From positions 56,623,705-56,687,704 of the forward strand of contig NC_073745.1 in assembly GCF_029784135.1 (NCBI RefSeq): a stretch of DNA of 64,000 nucleotides, read 5' to 3'. Shown here piece after piece: positions 10,330-23,089 of the stretch. The notes below the pieces were generated by a model, which was not told the DNA's origin, made no database searches, and was given only the letters and a program-made list of their open reading frames with translations. Within the stretch, counting starts at the first letter, position 1; each line of letters opens with the position of its first letter. Made by a program: the position numbers and the translations under genes. Origin of the DNA: Toxorhynchites rutilus septentrionalis (Eukaryota > Arthropoda > Insecta > Diptera > Culicidae).

Positions 10330-12541
10330 CAGTAATTCCAAATGAAATCGACAAATTGCAAATCATGAGTATTTTTGATTCCAATGAAAGTGTGTATACC
10401 GTTTGGGTTAGAGGAAATATGAGTTTTCCACAACAATTGGGAATTTTTTGACTCAAGCGTAACTTTTGAAAAGGACGTATCGATTTGAGTAAGAGAAATC
10501 TTTGATAATTTATATCTCAAAAACTATGAGTCGTACCGAAATAGTGTCTTAGAAAGAATTATAGAGTATTGATGGTTGAATATGAAAAAAATGTACACTG
10601 AGAAAAAAAATTAGTACTCTTTTTTTATTTACAAAATAAAAATTCAATTTGCAATATCCAAAATACATATTTTTCAATTTTTTTTAAATTTTTTCATACA
10701 AAATAGAAGTCATGCAGAAAATTTAAAAAATGGGCCCAAGATGGTAAAACATTTTGATAAAATTTGTGGAACATCGAACTTTTAGAAATTTTCTAAATTT
10801 CGAATTTTTGTATATTAACAATCAGTTTTAGCCACAAATAATGAATCCTGATGTGATTTAAAACAAAAAAGGTTATTATCAATCTCCTTCTAAATGTAGC
10901 CATTCTCGAAATATTTAAAGAAATATTTCTAATTTATTGTCTTTTTTATATTGAACTAGCTAACCCGGCAAACTTCGTCCCGCCCATTTACTTGATTAAT
11001 TCTCGAGTAATGCAGAAATTTGTGTTTTATTTGTATGGCAGCCACCCCTAAGAGAGGGGGGAGGGGTATCTAACCACCATAGAAACATTCATTGCACCTT
11101 AAAGTTTCCATATGCCTAATTTGGTTTAATTTGCTTGATTAATTCTCGGGTAATGCAAAAATTTGTGTTTCATTTGTACGGCAGCCCCCTCTAAGAGAGG
11201 GGGAAGGAGTATCTTAACACCATAGAAACATTTATTGCATCCTCAAACCTCCACATGCCAAATTTGGTTTCATTTGCTTGATTAATTCTCGAGTAATGCA
11301 GAAATTTGTGTTTCATTTGTATGGCAGCCCCCCCTTTGAGTGGGGGAAGGACTGTCTTACCATCATAGAAACATTTATTGCACCCTAAAACTTTCACATG
11401 CCAACTTTGGTTTCGTTTGATTGATTAATTTCCGAGTAATGCAAAAAATTGTGTTTCATTTGTATGGCAGCCCCCTCTAAGAGAGGGGGAAGGAGTATCT
11501 TATCACCATAGAAACATTTATTGCATCCTAAAACCTCTACATGCGAAATTTGGTTTCATTTGCTTGATTAATTCTCGAGTAATGCAGAAATTTGTGTTTC
11601 ATTTGTATGGCAGCCCCCCCTTAGAGAGGGGGGAGGGGTCTCAAAATATCACGAAAACCTTCCCCGGCCCCAAAAACCCCTACATACCCATTTTCATGTC
11701 GATCGGTTCAGTAGTTTCCGAGTCTATAAGAATCAGACAGACAGACAGACATCACTCCATTTTTATATATTTAGATAGATAGATGGCATTAGATAGATGG
11801 CCTTTTAATATGTTTGTCGTGTTTTACCGTCATGTTCATGAAATTTTATGAATTTTCTTAAAACTTCCAACAACTTTTCCAAATACATCATCATGGTTCA
11901 TTTTTTGACTCAAGTGTAACTTTTGAAAAGTGCGTATCGATTTGAGTAAGAGAAATCTTTGATATTTTATATCTCTAAAAATATGAGTCGTACCGAAATA
12001 GTGTGTTAGAAAGAGTTATAGAGTATTGTTGGCTTAATTTGAAAAAAATATACACTGAGAAGAAAAATTAGTACTCTTTTTTTATTAACAAAATAAAATT
12101 TTAATTTGCGATATCAAAAAAATATGTATTTTTTAATATTTTTTTCAATTTTTCTATTCTATTTGTATGAAAAAAAAAATAAATAAAAAAATATGTATTT
12201 TGGATATTGCAAATTGAATTTTTATTTTGTGTATAAAAAAAAGAGTACTAATTTTTTTTCTCAGTGTACATTTTTTCCATATTCAACCGTCAATACTCTA
12301 TAACTCTTTCTAAGACACTATTTCGGTACGACTCATAGTTTTTGAGATATAAATTATCAAAGATTTCTCTTACTAAAGTCGATATGTCCTTTTCAAAAGT
12401 TACGCTTGAGTCAAAAAATTCCCAATTGCTGTGAAAAACTCATATTTCCTCCAACCCAAACGGAATACACACTTTCATTGGAATCAAAAATACAAGTTTT
12501 TAAAAGCTGCATTTTTAGGACGATTTCATTTGGAATTGCTG
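10330..12541. mobile_element. Long terminal-inverted-repeat DNA element
   Basis: The left arm (10330 to about 10700) and the right arm (about 12166-12541) are inverted copies of high identity, both starting CAG(T/C)AATTCCAAATGAAATC. A third, more diverged copy of the arm lies in direct orientation at about 11893-12165 and abuts the right arm, making a near-continuous hairpin around 12165. No transposase is visible, so it is non-autonomous. The target duplication is unclear, possibly AT. Another repeat (10955-11790) sits in its middle. Confidence 0.75.
10955..11790 (+). repeat. Insertion with five-unit 143-bp tandem repeat
   Basis: It begins with CTAGCTAACCCGGCAAACTTCG and ends with CAGACAGACAGACA followed by a TATATATTTAGAT tail, a plan I know from LINE-related (RTE-like) insect repeats. 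Between them the block starting TTGATTAATT recurs at 10992, 11135, 11278, 11421 and 11564, exactly 143 bp apart. Each unit includes a purine-rich GAGAGGGGG patch and CATAGAAACATT. No gene. The head recurs inverted and truncated at 38040-38185. Confidence 0.75.
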
Positions 12542-13400
12542 ATATTCTAGATTCAAGGTTTCTTTTGTTCTGATTCTGAATTTCAAATCCGAAATCTGAT
12601 TATAATCCAAAACTGAGAAGAGATTTACAACTCAGTTTAAAATACTAGATGGTGAATCCATATTCGTATTCGAAATTCAGAATTCGGACATCGAATTACA
12701 CATCCCACAGTCAGATTATAAATCCGGTTCAAGCCTTAGATCCCGGATGCAGATTCCACGTTCGATTCATGTGTTGAATACCGGTTTTAGATTCCCTATT
12801 CAGTTTCGGATTCCAATACTAAATTTAAATTCCTGATTCAGATTCTGAATTCAAATATGATATTCTGAACTTATTATTCCCGATTAAGTATCCGTAAGCA
12901 AAACCGGTTTTATCCGGTAATCCTGGTTGATAGTTGCTCACCGGATCCAGAGTCCATATACAGAGTGTATTATGTATTGAAATATAAATTTATATTCAAT
13001 ATTCATTTTAGATGCCTTTCAAAAAACAAACTCGTACTCATGTTTCACTTTTTTTGGGTTAGCTTGCAAATTCAGATTCTGGTTTCCTATCACAAATCCT
13101 GTTACTAGATTCCATATTTCGAATTCTACTTTCGGAATTCATATTCAGAACCTAATTGACATTCATGTTCTTGGTTCGTGAAGTCAGATTCCTGATTCAG
13201 ATAACGAATCCTGATTCTAGCATGGATGTTGATTCCGCCTCTAAATGCCAACTCCAAAATTTAATACCCGATTTTGGATCCAGACCGGAATCTCAAATCA
13301 ATCAAGTTTAGGCTTCGTAACCCTGAATTCGTATTTAGGTAGGGGATCCGAAATCTTCATTTATATTCGAGTTTCAGCTTCAATTTTCAGATCCTAAAAG
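12542..13400. repeat. GATTC-type quasi-repeat domain, continuation
   Basis: Same word composition and polarity as 7995-10325, so the long-TIR element at 10330-12541 probably split one domain. No gene. Confidence 0.7.
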
Positions 13401-15300
13401 AACGGGTGCAATAGATCCAAAACATTTATGTTTTGGTGAAATAATTGTAAACCGTAACTAAATTTTAAGTAACTCAAAACCCATTCCTTCTATTGCCTTG
13501 ATATTTGGTACATTTGGCAAAAACTCGAAGTCATTGCTGAATTTGTGATCACATTTCCATAATGGGGAAAATCCAGAAAAAAAACCTTATCTTTCAACAC
13601 ATTTAGCACATTTTTCAAATCTAAACTAATTCAAGAATTCACGTATTTCGTTTCTACGTGAAATACAAAGCATGCTACACTACACATTGATTTATTCATT
13701 CGAGTTTATATTTATAAATATTTGCAAAACAAACGAAAACAATGTTGCTCGAATTTCGTATTATTTGCTACCTGTGATGAAAGTTAAGTCTGAAAAATTT
13801 GACAAATCTCAATCTGCTTGTACACATCAGAATATGTCTGTTACACAAATGAGGCGATAAACCCTAAAAGTGAGAGGCAAAAAGGTCCAAGACATAAAAA
13901 ATCAAACGGCATCCATCAGCGGTGTATTGCGCCCATTAACTTTCCCAAGACTCAGCACCGTGCGTTAAAGTTGACTCAACCTTCACACCGAAAATCACCG
14001 GTCTCATCCGTGTGACAGGCCCATCAAAACCTCTAAGTGGCGCCCACAAAAACAGCCCACCCGAGATTGAGCTCTTAATGAACCCCCAGTTGGTAAAGAG
14101 GGGTCTCTTGATTTTGGTGTTTCGCAAGAAAACGCGATTTTCCGTGTAGAGTGCCAAGGATTAGCGTAGATGAAGTCGTCGTCGTCTTCTTCTGCTAACC
14201 TCAATCACGTGAAGTCAACTTTTTGATTATCCTATCTTTTCTGTCTGTGTGGTGCGATGTGGGTGGGGGTGATGCAAGAAACTTTCACCTTTAATGCGAT
14301 GGGGAATTTTAACGATTCCGTCGGTTGCGAGGGAAGGGTGCAACCAGCAGCCATACCTAATTTAATGCTTGTATCACATTTTCCCTCGTCACCCGGGGCC
14401 CAGAAACAGTGCCGAATGCATAAGAGGCACTCCCGCTTCCTGTGCGCGCGGGACCAGCCAGAGAACCTGTCAGAACCGTGATAAATGGCCGATTATTAAG
14501 TTTACGAAATCATTTTGTCCTCGCGGTAAGAAGCGGAGAAACGGGATGATGGGTTACGAAAATGTCGGTTTTATTATAAATCCACCGGGAGCGGAGCGGA
14601 GAAAAATTAAAATTTAATTGTTTTCGAGGCCGACAACTTCCGGTCGGCGGATGCCCGTCGTGTGTTTCGCGCGACACGCTCGGGACATTGTGTGTGTGTG
14701 CGTTGGTGGTGAAACGATCCAACCACATTCGTCAGAAAACGAGAGAGGGTGGAAAACCGCGAGAGAGGCGGAAGAAAAGGATTTCGAAGGTTCCATGATG
14801 AGTCGAAAGATTTTACGACTTTTTTTTAGCGATTCAGGGATCTTTTTTATAGCCGCGAAGTACAACTTTTTACACAATTTGTTGGGAGCGTGCTCTCGAA
14901 AAAATCTGTTAAATCCGGGAATGCTAGATTTACCTCGTGAGACCCTGGCTGCACATAGTTTTTTGGACAACATAAACTTTTTGACATAAAATAAGAACAC
15001 TTTAAGCAAAGTGTGTATTTGTTTGTTTGAAATACATTTGAATCGTTTAAAAAATGTTTCGTGTTTTTGCTTCAAAACTACCATGCAACCCTATCAGTTA
15101 AAAGTAGATAGACTCCAACAATGGAGACACATGGTAATTATAGGAAACAATCAGAACATCCGCACGGGAATGAAAACTTTTTGCTTTACGCCTTATTTTA
15201 TCTGTCACTGTATAATCTTCTTCTAAAAATCTTAAAATATAAAAATTAAAAGATCCAAGTAGCTAAATATATAAAAATCTAAATATTTAAAAATGCAAAA
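13401..15300. other. No recognisable gene; unique-looking DNA
   Basis: Mixed-composition DNA, more G/C-rich at 13900-14800, with no repeat I can recognise and only short overlapping frames on both strands without known motifs. It could be non-coding sequence of a large intron. Confidence 0.45.
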
Positions 15301-15310
15301 ATACATGCAA

Positions 15311-16210
15311 AAATACTAAAATACTAAATTACTAAAATACTAAAATACTAAAATACTAAAATACTAAAATACTAAAATACTAAAATACTAAAATACTAAA
15401 ATACTAAAATACTAAAATACTAAAATACTAAAATACTAAAATACTAAAATACTAAAATACTAAAATACTAAAATACTAAAATACTAAAATACTAAAATAC
15501 TAGAATACTAAAATACTAAAATACTAGAATACTAAAATACTAAAATACTAAAATACTAAAATACTAAAATACTAAAATACTAAAATACTAAAATACTAAA
15601 ATACTAAAATACTAAAATACTAAAATACTAAAATACTAAAATACTAAAATACTAAAATACTAAAATACTAAAATACTAAAATACTAAAATACTAAAATAC
15701 TAAAATACTAAAATACTAAAATACTAAAATACTAAAATACTAAAATACTAAAATACTAAAATACTAAAATACTAAAATACTAAAATACTAAAATACTAAA
15801 ATACTAAAATACTAAAATACTAAAATACTAAAATACTAAAATACTAAAATACTAAAATACTAAAATACTAAAATACTAAAATACTAAAATACTAAAATAC
15901 TAAAATACTAAAATACTAAAATACTAATATACTAATATACTAAAATACTAAAATACTAAAATACTAAAATACTAAAATACTAAAATACTAAAATACTAAA
16001 ATACTAAAATACTAAAATACTAAAATACTAAAATACTGAAATACTAAAATACTAAAATACTAAAATACTAAAATACTGAAATACTAAAATACTAAAATAC
16101 TAAAATACTAAAATACTAAAATACTAAAATACTAAAATACTAAAATACTAAAATACTAAAATACTAAAATACTAAAATACTAAAATACTAAAATACTAAA
16201 ATACTAAAAT
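15311..16210. repeat. Octamer satellite (ACTAAAAT)n
   Basis: About 900 bp or 112 copies of an 8-bp unit with very few variants (TAGAATACT near 15500 and 15525, TAATATACT near 15927-15936, CTGAAAT near 16038 and 16078). The sequence leading into it (15240-15310) contains imperfect precursors. It has no coding potential. Confidence 0.97.
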
Positions 16211-16597
16211 AGGTGAAATAGTTCAAAAGAGGAAAAAGTAGATTTTTCGGACAATCCTAAAATGGAAATGGCCACCCTAAAAACCCTAAAAAAATAAAAA
16301 AAATACTGAGCACCACTAGATTGGTTTGGCATGGAATGGCTGTATATATATTTCAAAATTTTAAAATTCAGAGATTTAAAAACTTGAAATGCGGAAAATT
16401 TGAAAATAAAATTATAAAAGGATGAATAATTCGAAAATAAAAAAAAATAAAAATTGATAAATTAAAATATTGATAAACAAAATAAAATAAAGATTTAAAA
16501 ATTTCAAATTTTAAGAAATTAAAAATTTGAAAATTTAAAAATTCAACAATTAGAAAGTTGAAAAAAATCAAAAATTCAAAAATTGATAAATTATAAT
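16211..16597. repeat. A/T-rich low-complexity DNA
   Basis: Words such as AAAATTCAAAAATTG repeat irregularly; the same DNA resumes at 17106-17280 after the SINE. No gene. Confidence 0.6.
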
Positions 16598-16607
16598 TGA
16601 AAAATTG

Positions 16608-17105
16608 GGGGGGATCTTCGTAGTCACTTGGTTACGCGTTCGCTTACTAAGCGATCGATCGTGAGTTCAAACTCAGGGCCCTCAATTGACCATCTTTGTG
16701 TTGTTATAGAATAACTACGTCCACGCAACCATCATCAGCTATGGAGATCGATCCACGGTGGAACAAAGATCGATTCAACCATACAACTGCTCTGCTCTGC
16801 AAGAAACATCGGGCTGCTGTTCTATAAATAACCCAACAATGATCAATATCAACTGTCTCCGCTGTCCGGTCTGCTGAACAATGGAAGAACAGATAGAATA
16901 CCCTTACGCCTATATGGCTACTACGGTGTAATATGCCATAATGTAATGGAACTGAAAACATAACTCCTAAATGGCTGCTACTTCTACTGTGTAATTTACA
17001 ATTTATAGAAACATAAACATATGTACATGTACACGATAAAAACCCGGCTCTGTTACAGATAAAATGCTAATGAGCCTGATAAATAAATAAATGGGATAAA
17101 AAAAA
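16608..17105 (+). mobile_element. tRNA-derived SINE, family 1, copy 1
   Basis: About 500 bp. The tRNA-like head (about 16608-16680) has a B-box-like GTGAGTTCAAACTC and is followed by a long unrelated body. The 3' tail is GCTCTGTTACAG...ATGAGCCTGATAAATAAATA. A 10-bp repeat, TGAAAAATTG, flanks it at 16598-16607 and 17106-17115, though in A-rich DNA. It aligns end to end with the copies at 19378 and 24069. It resembles long mosquito SINEs of the Feilai type, without certainty. Confidence 0.8.
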
Positions 17106-17282
17106 TGAAAAATTGATGAAAAATTGAAAATTTCAAAATTTTGAAAAATTGTAAAAATTTCAAGAAATTTTTGAGATATAAAAATTTTTAAATTTCACAA
17201 TTTAAAAATTAAAAAAAAAATAAATTTTTGGAATTCATGAAATGTCAAAATTTACAAATTTAAAAATTTAAATATTTAAATA

Positions 17283-19178
17283 CAGTCAACTCTCCCTAAC
17301 TCGATGTTCTGTATCTCGATATTTTCCCTAACTCGATGGATTTCATGGCACCTTCGATTTTACAAGCATTCTTCTCTCCATAACACGATACCTCCATAAC
17401 TCGATGCCTCTCTTACTCGATGTGTTTTGATTCATTTTTCCATGGATTTTCACCTCCCTAACTCGATTGATTTTCGCGTACATGTTTTTGTGCGTTATTA
17501 CCTCAGATTTCAATTGCCCTTGAAAGTGAAGACGGAGTGTTCGTGTCATCAAACAATTTCTTTTCAAGTATGGAAAACCACGAGAAACCTTTCAAGCGAA
17601 CAATCAAAACGCTAACCATTGCGCAAGGTTTGAGCATCATCGAGCAGGTCGAAAAATATGGACGGAAGGGGTCTGAAGCTGCAAATAATTTCAGTATTGC
17701 ACAAAGTGCGGTATCAACACTACTCAAACTAAAGTAAGAATGGAATCGGAATGGAAAATTGTATCTAGACCAAAAGCATATCAGGTTGGTCAGAATCGAG
17801 AAGCTGGAGCGGTCAATGAATTTTTGTCTTGTCAAGCTAGACAGAATAATTTACCCCTCTTCTATTCTTCGGGATATGGCTTGAGAATTTGTCCAGAAAC
17901 TGGGAATTCCTAACTTCAAAGCACAACCAACATGGACGGGAGTGATATTCCGCTGGCATAATTAATGTGTCGTGAGCTTGCTGATGTCGACGGTACAATA
18001 CCGTTCGATTGCTCAATGTCTTTTAATAATTAGTGCAAAAAGGACCAAAACGTGATTTGCTGTGATCTGATGCCAGATACCGATATACTGGAAAGTGTTG
18101 AAAAACCTGAGAAAAACGCTGAAGATAGTAGTTCTATTGAGATGTTAATTCGAACGTTTAATCAAACCTGAAGAATATGTCCGGAATATTGAAATCAACT
18201 GAAAATGTTCCTGTGAAACTTTTCGAACATTTCTTTGTGATTGAACAGTTCCTGCGTGATCGTTACAATTCAGTTTGAGTAACATACTTAATCAATATTT
18301 TCTTTGTTAACCTAGTGCCTCATGCAAGTTGGACTCGATTATATACAAACTCGATTATATATGATTCGATTATGTAAAATTTAGGACTCGATTGTATACA
18401 GTTTGAAAAAAAAAGTTTTTTTTTATAATTCAAATATGAATATAACCTGAATATGAAAATAACCTTTCAGCATTAAGGTGAAATTTAAGTGGCTTTTATA
18501 AGTACAGTGGGTTAAAAATCGCGATTTTTGAAGATTTTGATTGAATCTTTATCAGGAATATCAGGTTTATATCGATATTGCAGCGAAATTAAGAGAGATA
18601 GAAGTTGGGCGTCAAAGAACAAATTGTAGAGAGGTTTTAATTGATAGAAACAATCAAGTTTAGTATGAATTTTTAGGATAAAATTAATAATTACAAATAA
18701 AAAAAAAACTTTTAAATGTTCCACTTCAATAATGTTTAATCCACTAATTTAGATGTTCCACTACTATATCCTGTACTAAATTTTCTCATCTTTCAAATGA
18801 AAGCAACAAAATCGGATTACGTAGCATACTTTTCAATGTAGAGTCAGTTTGAGCCAACAGAATCCGAAACAAAGAAAAAGTTCTATAAGTCTGTCATCGT
18901 TGAAATTCTAACATATGCGTAGAAGGATTTTTTTCGTGAAATATAACCGTCTATCACCTTCTGAAAGATTCTGGAAAAAATATTTTTTTTATATGAGAAA
19001 GGTGTTTTTTTCACTTTAAGGGAATGAATCAAAAATTCAAATTCATACCATAATTGGGACACTTACCCTAATATATGACAATTTGAGACATAAAAAAAAT
19101 TAGGAAAAAATGTTCTGTATCTCGATACCTCCCTAACTCGATGGTCCCTTTGGATATCGAGTTAGGGAGAGTTGACTG
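17283..19178 (+). mobile_element. pogo-family DNA transposon, decayed
   Basis: Terminal inverted repeats start CAGTCAACTCTCCCTAACTC at both ends (23 bp matching), flanked by TA at 17281-17282 and 19179-19180. Subterminal copies of CCCTAACTCGAT occur at both sides. A transposase start with a CENP-B-type helix-turn-helix lies inside. The 1896-bp length is short for an intact pogo/Tigger element and the catalytic core is not recognisable. A separate block of ACTCGATTATATAC-like words at 18325-18400 may be the end of another pogo-type element. Confidence 0.85.
17570..17737 (+). pseudogene. pogo transposase N-terminal fragment (CENP-B HTH)
   Basis: Starts at an ATG (17570) and encodes 55 residues ending at a stop. 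The pattern IKTLTIAQGLSIIEQVEKYG...SEAANNFSIAQSAVSTLLK is the psq/CENP-B N-terminal helix-turn-helix that binds the terminal repeats in pogo elements. Beyond the stop, further frames (about 17738-18230) contain stops and faint transposase-like sequence, but I cannot place the DDE motif. Non-functional. Confidence 0.75.
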
Positions 19179-19377
19179 TATTTCAAGTTTTAAGTTTTAT
19201 TTCAAAATGTTCACAATTTCGCTGGTTTAAGTCAATACAGCGAGTAACTAAGGTATGTATAGTCTACCCAATCATTAGCTTCAGCTTTGAGAAAAGTCGG
19301 ACTATTTTATTTTTTTGATACCTCCGAAGGTTTGACTTTCGAAGATAAGGTTTTCGAAACCTTTCAAAACTTCGAAA

Positions 19378-19877
19378 AGGGGGCCTCCGTAGCCACATTG
19401 GTTGCGCGTTCGCTCAGTAAGCGATCGATCGTGAGTTCGAAACTCAGGGCCCTCATTGACCATCTTTGTGTTGTTACAGAATAACTACGTCCACGCAACA
19501 ATCATCAGCGATGGAGATCGATCCACGGTCGAAATATGATCGATTCATCCATACAACTGCGCTGCTCTGCAAGACACATCGGGCTGCTGTTCTATAAATA
19601 ACTCAACAATGATATCAATCAACTGTCTCCGCTGTCCGGTCTAACTGGATAATGGAAGAACAGATAGAAAACTCTTACGCCTAAATGGCTGCTACTGTGT
19701 AAATGTGTACCATATGGAATGGTATAGAAGGAAATACTCTAACGGCGAAAAATGGCAACTGTGTAATGTGCTAATTATAGATATGATAAATATGAGATAT
19801 GTACACGATTAAAGTTCGGCTCTGTTACAGCTAAAAAAAAATGCCAATGAGCCTAAAATAAATAAATGGGACAAAAA
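19378..19877 (+). mobile_element. tRNA-derived SINE, family 1, copy 2
   Basis: Same structure as 16608-17105: tRNA-like head with GTGAGTTCGAAACTCA, shared body, and 3' tail ATGCCAATGAGCCTAAAATAAATA. A 12-bp target duplication AAAACTTCGAAA is at 19366-19377 and 19878-19889. Confidence 0.85.
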
Positions 19878-20004
19878 AAAACTTCGAAATAATTTTATTT
19901 TATTCTTTCCGAGACAAGTGTTTCGTATTCGATTGTCTCTATTGAACCGCATATCCTAGTTATAGATGTTGTAATAGAATATATATATATTTTTTTTTTC
20001 CACA

Positions 20005-20935
20005 ATATATATTTTTATCAAGGCTCATATGGCGTTAGCCTCACGGGGCCGGGAGTTCAATACTTTGACAATTTTTCTTATTATCTATGTTAGTAATATG
20101 TAACCGATTATTCGCGGTTGGCTCGAGGTTAGTATTACAAGAGTTTTCGTAATTGTGATGTTGCTGTCTCCAATGGTCTGTACGTGTGCCCGACACGGGA
20201 TACTTCCTATTGGGATGCAGCTGACCATTAATCAGCAACGCCCCCTAGTCTGTACCCCATATCTAGCGTGGTGCGTCTTCTCGACTCGAGGAATCCAGGA
20301 TAGAATGGTCACTAGCCGGCGCAAACATCAGCTCGTGTAGAGTTGTCATGAGCGGTACAACCTTTGGCTCTTGTGGAATGATCAGTGGACTGCACAACCT
20401 TTGGCCCGTGTATCTGTAAAGAGTGTGTGTATGTATTGCCGCGACTAAGTAAAAGTTTATCGATCGGATAGGAGGGATATAAAACGGGGACACAACGAAG
20501 GAAACATCATTAAACGTTGACATCGGCGTTCCTGAAGAACAGGTATAGATGAAGCAGAAGATCAGGATCACGGCTACCTAAGATATCCCGGACGGGGATC
20601 TCCGATTGTCTGCCTTGTGCTCTCAGTGCTCTAGAGAGCTGAGAGCGAGCAGTATGGAACCGGATACACGACCAGACAACATGCTCGATGTCGTGGTAGC
20701 CATCGCCACAATCACAAAGATTGTTTGCTGCGAGCCCAATGCGATAGAGATGCGCGTTTAGGTTGTAGTGATTGGACATAAGCCGAGATATCACGCGAAT
20801 GAAATCACGACCTACATTCAATCCCTTGAACCATGCACTCGTCGAGACCTTAGGGATAATCGTGTGTAACCAACGACCGAACTCATCTCCACTCCACATG
20901 CGCTGCCAACATACGAGCGTATTCTGACGAGGAAT
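20005..20935 (-). mobile_element. I-clade LINE, 5'-truncated 3' end
   Basis: Minus-strand fragment holding the C-terminus of ORF2 (20935-20510) and a 3' UTR of about 500 bp ending ATGAGCCTTGATAAAAA near 20015. It is related to but distinct from the fuller LINE at 29050-33375. Confidence 0.8.
20510..20935 (-). pseudogene. I-clade LINE ORF2 C-terminal fragment
   Basis: About 140 residues in one open frame ending at TAA (20512-20510). It covers the region after RNase H: RLMSNHYNL, then the cysteine-rich CDCGDGYHDIEHVVWSC, then a charged C-terminus. The same block ends ORF2 of the element at 29336-33009 (CVCGQGYHDIEHVVWSC), where the match runs essentially to the stop. The frame is open upstream of the first ATG to about 20935, where the match ends by 5' truncation. 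No endonuclease or RT remains. Confidence 0.85.
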
Positions 20936-22369
20936 GTGGAAAAATTCATGTTATGAATATGTTCAGGTTTATAATCAAATTTGAAGAACTCCCTGCTGAG
21001 ATCCAGTATCAGCTGAACTAAACCTGTAAACGCTTTCAGTGTTTTGTTTCAATTAGTATTCTAAATTTCACTTCATCAGTTGCCAACTGAAACCAACTAT
21101 AATGAGTGGATTTGTATTAAATTTACTTGATTAGTAACTGCCCCAAAAAAAAAAACGGTTCAGTTTTCTAACTTGCACTTCGCTAGTTTTTGCTCAAAAA
21201 CAGACTTGAAGGAAGAAAGTCGCCACCACCTAGTTCTCTTATAAGTTTAATTATTTTTTCACCTTCACACCGCTTGTTCACTTTTTTGTCCCGTTGGAAG
21301 CGAAAGGACGAAAAAACTGTTAAATTACACCATCTCCTCATCAATCCACGGTAGAATAAAACAAAAACTTTTAACCAAGTTTAAAGGGAAAAAGTTTTCG
21401 AATAAAACGGTGGATGGTGGCACTTTAATGAGTTTGAGCTTTTTTCTTAGCGGGTTTTTTCTGTATACCGCACTGATTAGTGTGAGAAAAAATGGGATTC
21501 ACCCTTGAATTGTTCCCCTTCCGTGGGTTTGCGGGATTAAATTAATAAATTTTTCATGGAGAAGAAAAAGGTACCAACTTATCGAAAGTGATTTGTTAAA
21601 GATTTCCCAGGAAAGCGTGAACCCATTTAACTAATTGCAACTGCAAATCTTCCACCTTAATGTATCAAAATAATGCGAGCTGCCAGTTTTTTTCTTGTTG
21701 AGTTTTATCACCGATTGATTCCAGCGATGCGCGATGCCCCACGTCTCATCAATCGTTTCCTCTGTATATCCTTCATCAAATAGCATCTGGAATGCTCACC
21801 CGCATGCAATCCCATCGCAAGCTTCACTTTTCGCTCAACACACTGCTCAACCACAATCCACATCCAAGCGTCAAATAGTTTGCTGCGCTCCACCCCGCAG
21901 CTCCTTCTCTTGGTTGTTATCGTCCTTCGCCCCACAGGAAATTGGATGTGCAACACTCGTCATTTGCGCAAACCCCAACGAGGAGGACGATGACGACGAG
22001 AGCATTCGTGCTGCAGTTGATCATACGTGGAATTGCTTTTCCACAGGCACACCGCCGTCAATCCTTGTTCCAATTTCCTTCCAGGACCCAGGACCGCCGC
22101 ACAGCAATTTGGCGCTGCCGGGTTTGTATTGTTGTGGGAAAGTACAATGGCTGCAGAAGACGTTCAGACGTTCAACAGGGATGGATCTTTTTCGGGAAAT
22201 TTATGAATGTTTTCAGTAATATTTTGAAGATCGGCTCTCTATATACGTTACTTTTAACTCTGACGAATTTCTGTAAGTTTTCGTCAAATAAAATTGCAAA
22301 TCTAATAAATCATTGCATACATTTTTGACATATGTAGTGTCTTTGATTTGTGATGTGTGGTGTCTGGAA
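20936..22369. other. No recognisable gene
   Basis: Unique-looking DNA. An open frame of 161 codons at 21734-22219 overlaps other frames of similar length on both strands and has no known motif, so I do not call it a gene. Confidence 0.45.
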
Positions 22370-22958
22370 TCTCAGGAGTATTAAGCCTGAATCCAAAATT
22401 TGCATCTGGAGTTCAATACTAGAAGTAGAATCTAGAATCCATGGTATAGACGTGGAATCTGGAATCCGTATGTCGAAATGTGAATCTTCAATGTAAAATC
22501 TATATCTGGTCGTAAAGATCTAATTGTGAATTATTTGGATTAAAATACATAAAATCTAAAATCTGCAGTCTACAATTAAGAGCTCGGATATTGAACTCCG
22601 AATCCGAAATCTGAATTCCACATTCGAAGTTCTTCAATTTGAAACTGGAATTTGAAATAATCTGAAATGGAACTCTGAATCTGAAACATGAGCTCGGTAT
22701 CAGATGATGCGCTAATATCTGCTATCTGTAACTGTCTAATATGAGATTCCAGAAAGAGATGTATGGAACGAGAACGCATATTAAATCTGGAATCCAATCA
22801 TAAAAATATGAATGAGAAAACAATTCTATAGTGGAAAAAGTTCTTGAATCAGTAATCTGAAATCTGCAAAGTTTTTTCATTAATCAAAATGTTCAGAGTT
22901 GTGTTCGGAATCTTGAATAGCGAAACAAAAATTCCGTTATAGCAAACGAAAACCTCAG

Positions 22959-23089
22959 CCTACATCCATGCCTCTCACGCTAAAGGTCACGAGTTCAATT
23001 CTCACTCCCGAAATTCTTTCAAAAATGGAAGTAAAAGTGACGAACCAGCTGAGTGAGTTGAAAGTCACTATAATACAGATAAAAAAAAA
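22959..23089 (+). mobile_element. tRNA-derived SINE, family 2, 5'-truncated
   Basis: Matches the minus-strand SINE at 43996-44146 but lacks its first 20-odd bases, including the A box. Contains ACGAGTTCAATTCTCACTCC (B box) and GAAAGTCACTATAATA near its 3' end, then an A-rich tail. An 11-bp duplication GAAAACCTCAG is at 22948-22958 and 23090-23100. Confidence 0.8.

Noticed and set aside
10992..11640. CRISPR-like regular repeat spacing
   Set aside because: Whole 143-bp units are homologous with no unique spacers, in a eukaryotic transposable element.
18325..18405. Second pogo-type element end (ACTCGATTATATAC words)
   Set aside because: I could not find a matching inverted end or a target duplication, so it is only mentioned under the surrounding element.
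21734..22219. 161-codon open frame
   Set aside because: Overlaps other similar-length frames, low complexity Ser/Pro, no motif, no support for splice sites or a promoter.
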